From Flavobacterium sp. (GTDB taxonomy: Bacteria > Bacteroidota > Bacteroidia > Flavobacteriales > Flavobacteriaceae): DNA of 10,000 nt. A program made the translations under genes and the position numbers. The stretch is taken from contig NZ_JAIWOF010000178.1 in NCBI RefSeq assembly GCF_020217025.1, forward strand, positions 1-10,000, written 5' to 3'. The notes beneath the pieces are model-generated. The model made no database searches and was not told where the DNA came from. It saw only the letters and a program-made list of their open reading frames with translations. Positions 6,266 through 10,000 of this stretch are shown here, in pieces; positions within the stretch are counted from its first letter, which is position 1, and every line of letters starts with the position of its first letter.

Positions 6266-7212
6266 TGGAAAAATTAAGAATTGTATTCATGGGAACGCCC
6301 GATTTTGCCGTTGGGATTTTGGATACTATTTACAAAAACAATTATACTATTGTAGGTGTCATCACTGCTCCAGATAAACCAGCAGGCCGCGGACAAAAAG
6401 TAAGCATGAGTGCGGTTAAAGAGTATGCGTTAGAAAAAAACTTGCGTTTATTACAACCTACCAATTTAAAATCAGAAGAATTTTTAACTGAATTAAAAAG
6501 TTTAGAGGCTAATTTACAAGTAGTTGTAGCTTTTAGAATGTTGCCTGAAGTGGTTTGGAAAATGCCAAAGTTAGGCACCTTTAATCTTCACGCTTCTTTA
6601 TTACCAGAATATCGTGGTGCTGCTCCTATTAATTGGGCTATTATTAATGGTGAAACTAAAACAGGCGTTACATCCTTCTTTATTGATGATAAAATTGATA
6701 CCGGTGCGATGATTTTGAGTAAAGAAACTGAAATCGGTACCAACGAAACTGCTGGTGAATTACATGATCGTTTGATGCATTTAGGAAGCGAAACGGTTTT
6801 AGAAACACTACAGTTAATTGAAGCTGGAAAAGCAACTACTACTTTGCAAGAAAACCATCCGGATGTTAAAACGGCTTATAAACTAAACAAAGAGAATTGC
6901 AAAATTGATTGGACCCAATCAGGAATGACGATTTTTAACTTAATAAGAGGATTATCGCCTTACCCAGCCGCTTGGACTTATATTAAAGACGGAGAAAATG
7001 AATGGAATGTAAAAATCTATTTAGCAAGTTTTGAAGAAAAAGCACATTCAGAAACTATCGGAAAGATTACAACTACTAAAAAAGAGATTTTTATTGCTAC
7101 AAAAGATGGTGTTTTAAAAATTGAAAGTTTACAATTTCCAGGAAAGAAAAGAATGTTAGCTCACGAATTATTAAACGGGGTTAAGTTCTCTGAAAATGCG
7201 ATAGCGCTCTAA
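6265..7212 (+). CDS. fmt: Methionyl-tRNA formyltransferase
   Basis: Fmt transfers a formyl group from 10-formyl-tetrahydrofolate to Met-tRNA(fMet) for translation initiation. The 315-residue protein has the usual length. The N-terminal Rossmann-like formyltransferase domain begins with FMGTPDFA (8-15). The catalytic triad is visible: N107 and H109 in NLHASLLPEYRG (107-118), and D145 in DDKIDTGAM. The C-terminal OB-like tRNA-binding domain covers about 205-315. The ATG shares its A with the recQ stop (TAATG at 6263-6267), so translation is probably coupled. No hairpin terminator follows within the 100 bases after the stop. Some transcripts may therefore read into the HU gene. The deformylase gene often found next to fmt is absent here. 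Confidence 0.97.
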   Translation: MEKLRIVFMGTPDFAVGILDTIYKNNYTIVGVITAPDKPAGRGQKVSMSAVKEYALEKNLRLLQPTNLKSEEFLTELKSLEANLQVVVAFRMLPEVVWKMPKLGTFNLHASLLPEYRGAAPINWAIINGETKTGVTSFFIDDKIDTGAMILSKETEIGTNETAGELHDRLMHLGSETVLETLQLIEAGKATTTLQENHPDVKTAYKLNKENCKIDWTQSGMTIFNLIRGLSPYPAAWTYIKDGENEWNVKIYLASFEEKAHSETIGKITTTKKEIFIATKDGVLKIESLQFPGKKRMLAHELLNGVKFSENAIAL

Positions 7213-7257
7213 GCCTTGAAAACACTATATTTAAGGGTGAAATTTAAAAAAACAAAC

Positions 7258-7290
7258 AATGTTATTAACATTTAATCTAATTTATCAACA
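7258..7290. other. Palindrome plus near-DnaA-box upstream of HU gene
   Basis: AATGTTATTAACATT (7258-7272) is a perfect 7-bp palindrome around one central base. Nearby, TTATCAACA (7282-7290) differs from the DnaA consensus TTATCCACA at one base. Both lie just before the HU promoter, where an operator could sit, but in AT-rich DNA either could be chance. Confidence 0.25.
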
Positions 7291-7316
7291 TTTTAGTCGA
7301 AAAATAGGGCGAATAC

Positions 7317-7346
7317 TTGCGTAGTTCAACAATACCGCTAAATTTG
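7317..7346 (+). promoter_or_regulatory. HU gene promoter
   Basis: TTG (7317-7319), a 19-base spacer and TAAATTTG (7339-7346) form an exact Bacteroidota promoter. Transcription should start near 7352, giving a leader of roughly 37 bases to the ATG at 7389. Confidence 0.8.
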
Positions 7347-7388
7347 TGATAAATAATTAAGTTTAACCAATTATAAATAACTTTAATC

Positions 7389-7664
7389 ATGAACAAATCA
7401 GAATTAATCGATGCAATGGCAGCTTCTGCTGGTATTACAAAAGCAGCTGCTAAATTAGCTTTAGAATCATTTTTAAGCAATGTTGAAGGAACTTTAAACA
7501 AAGGTGGAAGAGTATCTTTAGTAGGTTTCGGATCTTGGTCAGTATCTAAAAGAGCTGCTAGAGACGGAAGAAATCCACAAACTGGTAAAACTATCAAAAT
7601 TGCTGCTAAAAACGTAGTAAAATTCAAAGCTGGTGCTGAATTAGAAGGTGCGGTAAACAAATAA
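7389..7664 (+). CDS. HU-family DNA-binding protein
   Basis: A 91-residue nucleoid protein of the HU/IHF fold that bends and compacts DNA as a dimer. Residues 1-42 form the helical dimerisation part (MNKSELIDAMAASAGIT...). VGFGSW (45-50) is the conserved turn before the beta-sheet. GRNPQTGK (60-67) is the DNA-intercalating arm with the key proline at 63. Length and sequence are ordinary for a bacterial HU; nothing marks it as IHF. It is monocistronic, with its own promoter at 7317-7346 and a strong terminator at 7689-7717. Codon use is strongly biased toward GCT, AAA and GGT, in keeping with high expression (impression, not measured). Confidence 0.96.
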   Translation: MNKSELIDAMAASAGITKAAAKLALESFLSNVEGTLNKGGRVSLVGFGSWSVSKRAARDGRNPQTGKTIKIAAKNVVKFKAGAELEGAVNK

Positions 7665-7688
7665 TATTTTTGTTACATAAAATAAGAG

Positions 7689-7717
7689 AGTCCCGATGTA
7701 TTTCGGGACTTTTTTTT
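7689..7717 (+). terminator. HU gene terminator
   Basis: AGTCCCGA (7689-7696), loop TGTATT and TCGGGACT (7703-7710) make an 8-bp GC-rich stem followed by eight Ts. This is a textbook intrinsic terminator 25 bases after the HU stop. Confidence 0.93.
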
Positions 7718-7736
7718 ACACTTTATCGATATTTTT

Positions 7737-7767
7737 TTGAGTTTTCACTTTTTTTTTGATAACTTTA
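7737..7767 (+). promoter_or_regulatory. Promoter of the YqgE gene
   Basis: TTG (7737-7739), a 20-base spacer and TAACTTTA (7760-7767) match the Bacteroidota consensus except for the last base of the -7 box. It sits 20 bases before the ATG at 7788 and just after the HU terminator. Confidence 0.6.
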
Positions 7768-7787
7768 ATTAATAAACTACAGAAATT

Positions 7788-8348
7788 ATGATATCAACTT
7801 TACCCAAAAAAGGGCATTTGCTAATTGCAGAACCTTCTATTTTAGGCGATGTTTCTTTTAATCGCTCTGTGGTCTTATTAGCAGAGCATAACGATGAAGG
7901 ATCTATAGGTTTTATTTTAAACAAACCTCTATCGTATACCATTAATGATTTGATTCCTGAGATAGATGCTTCTTTTAAAATTTATAATGGAGGTCCGGTA
8001 GAACAGGATAATTTATATTTTATTCACAATATTCCAGAAATCATTCCTAATAGCGTAGAAATTTCAAATGGAATTTATTGGGGAGGCGACTTTGAAACCA
8101 CCAAACAACTCATAAATGAGGGTAAAATCACCAAAAATCATATTCGTTTTTTCTTGGGTTATAGTGGTTGGAGTGTAAACCAACTAGAAATGGAGATGCA
8201 AGAAAACGCTTGGATAGTTACCGAAAACACTTCTAAAAATAAATTACTTTCTAAAGCTAGCACTTTATTTTGGAAAGAAAAGATTATTGAACAAGGTGGG
8301 GAATATGTCCTATTTTCAAACTCGCCAGAAAACCCAATGCTTAACTAA
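7788..8348 (+). CDS. YqgE/AlgH family protein (UPF0301)
   Basis: A 186-residue soluble protein of the UPF0301 (DUF179) family. Conserved family blocks are in order: KGHLLIAEPS (8-17), SIGFILNKP (39-47), NGGPV (67-71) and the GYSGW signature (124-128) followed by NQLEMEM (131-137). The length matches the family. The molecular function is unknown. AlgH was named for an effect on alginate regulation in Pseudomonas, and a regulatory role here is not shown by the sequence. It has its own promoter. Its stop codon lies inside the end of the convergent aminotransferase gene (8-bp overlap), leaving no room for an intergenic terminator. Confidence 0.93.
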   Translation: MISTLPKKGHLLIAEPSILGDVSFNRSVVLLAEHNDEGSIGFILNKPLSYTINDLIPEIDASFKIYNGGPVEQDNLYFIHNIPEIIPNSVEISNGIYWGGDFETTKQLINEGKITKNHIRFFLGYSGWSVNQLEMEMQENAWIVTENTSKNKLLSKASTLFWKEKIIEQGGEYVLFSNSPENPMLN

Positions 8349-9180
8349 GTCGGATTTTTGCATTCAATCTTTTTAATACATCTGAAGCAAATTCAGTTGT
8401 GTATTCTTTTTTGCGATATTTTGTTACAGGTTGAATTCCAGAAATTACATTTGTTAAGAACAATTCATCCGCTTTTTGTAAATCGAAAGGAGAAATAGAA
8501 GTTTCTTTTACTTCAATACTTTCCATTTTTTTTAAAATGTCCAATATTTGTTTGCGCATAATTCCATTTAAACAACCGTCAGAAACGGGTGGGGTAGTCA
8601 CAACATTTCCTGTTTTCATAAAGATATTGCTTTGTAAAGCTTCCACCACATTTTTTTCATCATTTAAAACCAGGCAATTAGCATAACCATTCTCTTCAGT
8701 AAAAATACTTCCTGTAATTTGAAGCATTTTATTATTGGTTTTTAAGGTTGAAAGTAGTTGTTTTGAAACATAAAAATCTTTGTATAACTCTACTTCGTAA
8801 AATTCATTTCCAAAAGAATATAGTGCTGAATTTAATGGAGATGCCGTTACTACAAATTGCACATTTCGCGATTTTGGTAAATAAAAACCTTCCGAGTCTC
8901 TATAAACAGAAAAACGTACACGATACGAATTAGAATTTGAAAAAGTAGTAATAAGATTTAAAATTTGGGATTCAAAATATTCCATAGTAAAATTCATAGG
9001 AATTTCCATTCGACAAATGCGCATCGAAGCCATCAATCTAAAATAGTGATCTTCAAGAAATAATACTTTGTTGTTCAATACTTTGATGGTCTCAAAAATA
9101 CTATCTCCAAATAAAAAACCTCTATTGTTTTCAATCAAAATTGAACTGTTCTCCTGAATATTTCCGTTAAAATTTACCAT
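8341..9180 (-). CDS. PLP-dependent class IV aminotransferase / ADC lyase-like protein
   Basis: A 279-residue fold-type IV PLP enzyme. The N-terminal small domain has FGDSIFETIKV (24-34) and EDHYFRL (43-49). The PLP Schiff-base lysine is probably K147 in LKTNNK. E180 in VVEALQSNIF contacts the ring nitrogen, and NGIMRKQI (205-212) is in the phosphate-binding region. The family includes branched-chain aminotransferase, D-amino acid transaminase and PabC (4-amino-4-deoxychorismate lyase). Size and the CLNGIMR block resemble PabC, so a role in p-aminobenzoate/folate synthesis is possible. No pabA or pabB is nearby, so I leave the symbol blank. The ATG at 9180 follows a small hairpin in the leader. 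Confidence 0.85.
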   Translation of the reverse strand: MVNFNGNIQENSSILIENNRGFLFGDSIFETIKVLNNKVLFLEDHYFRLMASMRICRMEIPMNFTMEYFESQILNLITTFSNSNSYRVRFSVYRDSEGFYLPKSRNVQFVVTASPLNSALYSFGNEFYEVELYKDFYVSKQLLSTLKTNNKMLQITGSIFTEENGYANCLVLNDEKNVVEALQSNIFMKTGNVVTTPPVSDGCLNGIMRKQILDILKKMESIEVKETSISPFDLQKADELFLTNVISGIQPVTKYRKKEYTTEFASDVLKRLNAKIRLS

Positions 9181-9186
9181 AAATAA

Positions 9187-9206
9187 TCCCGACTTTTAAA
9201 TCGGGA
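9187..9206 (-). other. TCCCGA/TCGGGA hairpin in the aminotransferase leader
   Basis: TCCCGA (9187-9192) pairs with TCGGGA (9201-9206) across an 8-base loop. On the minus strand the hairpin starts just after the TATATTTG -7 box and ends 6 bases before the start codon. It could stabilise the mRNA, mask the start, or weakly terminate the upstream START-like gene. The T-run after it is poor. Its stem has the same core bases as the HU terminator stem. Confidence 0.5.
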
Positions 9207-9214
9207 CAAATATA
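9207..9214 (-). promoter_or_regulatory. -7 box for the class IV aminotransferase gene
   Basis: The minus strand reads TATATTTG (9214-9207), a perfect TAnnTTTG, 26 bases before the ATG. At the expected -33 spacing the bases are TTT rather than TTG, so the promoter may be weak. Read-through from the START-like gene is also possible. Confidence 0.5.
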
Positions 9215-9232
9215 GTTGATATTATTGAGTTT

Positions 9233-9625
9233 TTAAACGGAACCCAATACATGTTTTAAATCAGAAATTTGATTTTCCCACAAGAGTTTAGATTCTTCTA
9301 GTTCATCTGAGTGAGCAAAATCAGAAACAACTATAGAAACGTCTTTGGTAATTTCGTCTTCCATTATTTTCATTTCAAAAAAATAATCCGTTTCATTACC
9401 GTCTTCATCTAACCATTTGAACTTAATTCTTTCACCGGTTTTTTTTGAAGCTAATTTTGCTTTTTCTTCTGAATCATCCCAAATAAAAGTAAAAAACTCA
9501 CCTCTTGAATTTACATTATCTGCAAACCATTCTGATAATCCAGAAGGTGTAGAGATATACTGATATAGTAATTGTGGCGAAGATTGAATGGGGAATTCTA
9601 ATTCATATTTTACTTTTACACTCAT
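9233..9625 (-). CDS. START-like / SRPBCC (AHSA1-type) domain protein
   Basis: A 130-residue single-domain protein with the pattern of the START-like/SRPBCC helix-grip fold. It opens with a beta-strand (VKYELEFPIQSSPQLLYQYIST), then has the marker SGLSEWFADNV (28-38), a run of antiparallel strands, and a long C-terminal helix (DELEESKLLWENQISDLKHVLG) that would pack into the barrel. No signal peptide or membrane segment is present. Such folds bind small hydrophobic ligands or act as co-chaperone-like modules; the ligand is unknown. Close copies appear, as I recall, beside the class IV aminotransferase gene in Flavobacteriaceae. It lies 52 bases upstream of that gene on the same strand, and the two may be co-expressed. 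Confidence 0.83.
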   Translation of the reverse strand: MSVKVKYELEFPIQSSPQLLYQYISTPSGLSEWFADNVNSRGEFFTFIWDDSEEKAKLASKKTGERIKFKWLDEDGNETDYFFEMKIMEDEITKDVSIVVSDFAHSDELEESKLLWENQISDLKHVLGSV

Positions 9626-9649
9626 AGCTCGTTTTTATTTTTCAGTTTG

Positions 9650-9680
9650 GAAATATATATAGAATTAATCGAATAAACAA
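9650..9680 (-). promoter_or_regulatory. Promoter of the START-like gene
   Basis: On the minus strand TTG (9680-9678), a 20-base spacer and TATATTTC (9657-9650) match the consensus at all but the last base of the -7 box, 24 bases before the ATG at 9625. Confidence 0.6.
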
Positions 9681-9715
9681 AAAAAATATTTTAATTTATT
9701 TTAGCTAAAAAATAT

Positions 9716-9745
9716 TTGCAAACAAAAGAATTAGTTTTATATTTG
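9716..9745 (+). promoter_or_regulatory. tRNA promoter
   Basis: TTG (9716-9718), a 19-base spacer and TATATTTG (9738-9745) match the Bacteroidota consensus exactly. Transcription should start near 9751, about 30 bases before the mature tRNA 5' end. Confidence 0.8.
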
Positions 9746-9780
9746 CACCCGCATTCAACAAGGATGTGAGACCAATATTT

Positions 9781-9854
9781 GGCGAGGTAGCTCAGTTGGT
9801 TAGAGCGCAGGATTCATAACCCTGAGGTCACGGGTTCAACTCCCGTCTTCGCTA
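9781..9854 (+). tRNA. tRNA-Met (anticodon CAT), probably elongator
   Basis: A 74-base cloverleaf. The acceptor strands are GGCGAGG (9781-9787) and CTTCGCT (9847-9853), with discriminator A9854. The D-stem is GCTC/GAGC, the anticodon loop TTCATAA has CAT at 9815-9817, the variable loop is AGGTC, and the T-stem is ACGGG/CCCGT around TTCAACT. CCA is not encoded. G1-U72 and G6-U67 are wobble pairs, and position 31-39 is an A-C mismatch. The anticodon stem lacks the three stacked G-C pairs of initiator tRNA, so this is an elongator. A lysidine-modified tRNA-Ile2, also CAT, cannot be fully excluded. It is a single-gene transcription unit. Confidence 0.92.
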
Positions 9855-9862
9855 CGAAAAGT

Positions 9863-9897
9863 AAAACCCTAAACAACAATTGTTTAGGGTTTTTTTT
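9863..9897 (+). terminator. tRNA terminator (possibly bidirectional)
   Basis: AAAACCCTAAACAA (9863-9876) and TTGTTTAGGGTTTT (9880-9893) form a perfect 14-bp stem with a 3-base loop, ending in eight Ts (9890-9897). On the minus strand the stem ends in TTTT followed by ACTTTT. It may therefore also stop transcription from the converging gene at the right edge. Confidence 0.92.
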
Positions 9898-9951
9898 GTT
9901 TTTTGGATCAAGATATTTTTAACATTAGATTTAATGTTTTGTAATTCAATA

Positions 9952-10000
9952 TTAAAACTTCACCCCGAACATCACCCCATCACCTTGATATCCGTTTTGG
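9952..10000 (-). CDS. C-terminal end of an unknown protein, possibly outer-membrane beta-barrel
   Basis: Only the last 15 codons are in the window; the rest lies beyond the right edge. The minus-strand frame reads QNGYQGDGVMFGVKF and stops at TAA (9954-9952). Alternating hydrophobic residues and a terminal phenylalanine are typical of the final strand of outer-membrane beta-barrels recognised by the BAM machinery. That supports an outer-membrane protein but does not identify it. It converges with the tRNA unit, and the hairpin at 9863-9893 probably serves as its terminator. Confidence 0.5.
   Translation of the reverse strand, partial: QNGYQGDGVMFGVKF

Noticed and set aside
7277..7660. Long minus-strand reading frame of 127 codons opposite the HU gene
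   Set aside because: It is antisense to a clear HU gene, reads through the HU promoter, and its protein resembles no family; it is a by-product of HU codon bias.
1..10000. CRISPR array, insertion sequence, prophage or defence system
   Set aside because: No regularly spaced repeats, no transposase or integrase frame and no toxin-immunity pair lie inside the window; the RHS and tRNA scraps only hint at accessory DNA to the left.

Overview
The window looks like a chromosomal segment of a Flavobacterium-like member of the Bacteroidota (Flavobacteriaceae). It is AT-rich. Intergenic regions carry Bacteroidota-type promoters (TTG, about 19-20 bases, then TAnnTTTG) and start codons lack Shine-Dalgarno sequences. 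The DUF493-DUF4290-murA order and the YqgE / class IV aminotransferase / START-like cluster are, to my knowledge, typical of that family. Most of the window is core housekeeping. I found no CRISPR array, transposase, phage gene or defence system, and no convincing undescribed multi-gene system.

Layout. Positions 1-260 look like an eroded accessory junction. They hold a minus-strand scrap encoding the RHS hallmark YYPFGM running off the left edge, a minus-strand terminator, and an orphan tRNA 3'-half-like sequence. Next, on the minus strand, is a TSUP (TauE/SafE/YfcA-type) permease (261-1028). A 335-base gene-free stretch (1029-1363) follows, with two related hairpin repeats and the murA terminator.

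Positions 1364-3675 (minus) form a tight operon transcribed DUF493 -> DUF4290 -> murA. Its promoter is back to back with that of a plus-strand operon at 3801-7212: a P-loop NTPase (AAA_28 type), a RecQ-family helicase and fmt, the last two joined by a 1-base stop/start overlap. An HU gene (7389-7664) follows with its own strong promoter and terminator.

YqgE (7788-8348, plus) then runs tail-to-tail into a class IV aminotransferase (8341-9180, minus), with the two stops overlapping by 8 bp. Upstream of the aminotransferase is a START-like protein (9233-9625, minus). The right end has a tRNA with anticodon CAT (9781-9854), with a textbook promoter and terminator, and the last 15 codons of a minus-strand gene that may encode an outer-membrane protein.

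Functionally the genes cover cell-wall precursor synthesis (MurA), DNA repair or recombination (RecQ), initiator-tRNA formylation (Fmt), nucleoid structure (HU), PLP-dependent amino-group chemistry, and membrane transport. The observations most worth following are the Cys-to-Asp change in the MurA active site, the unusual domain spacing of RecQ, the RHS and tRNA scraps at the left edge, and the paired hairpin-TGACAAAGT repeats.
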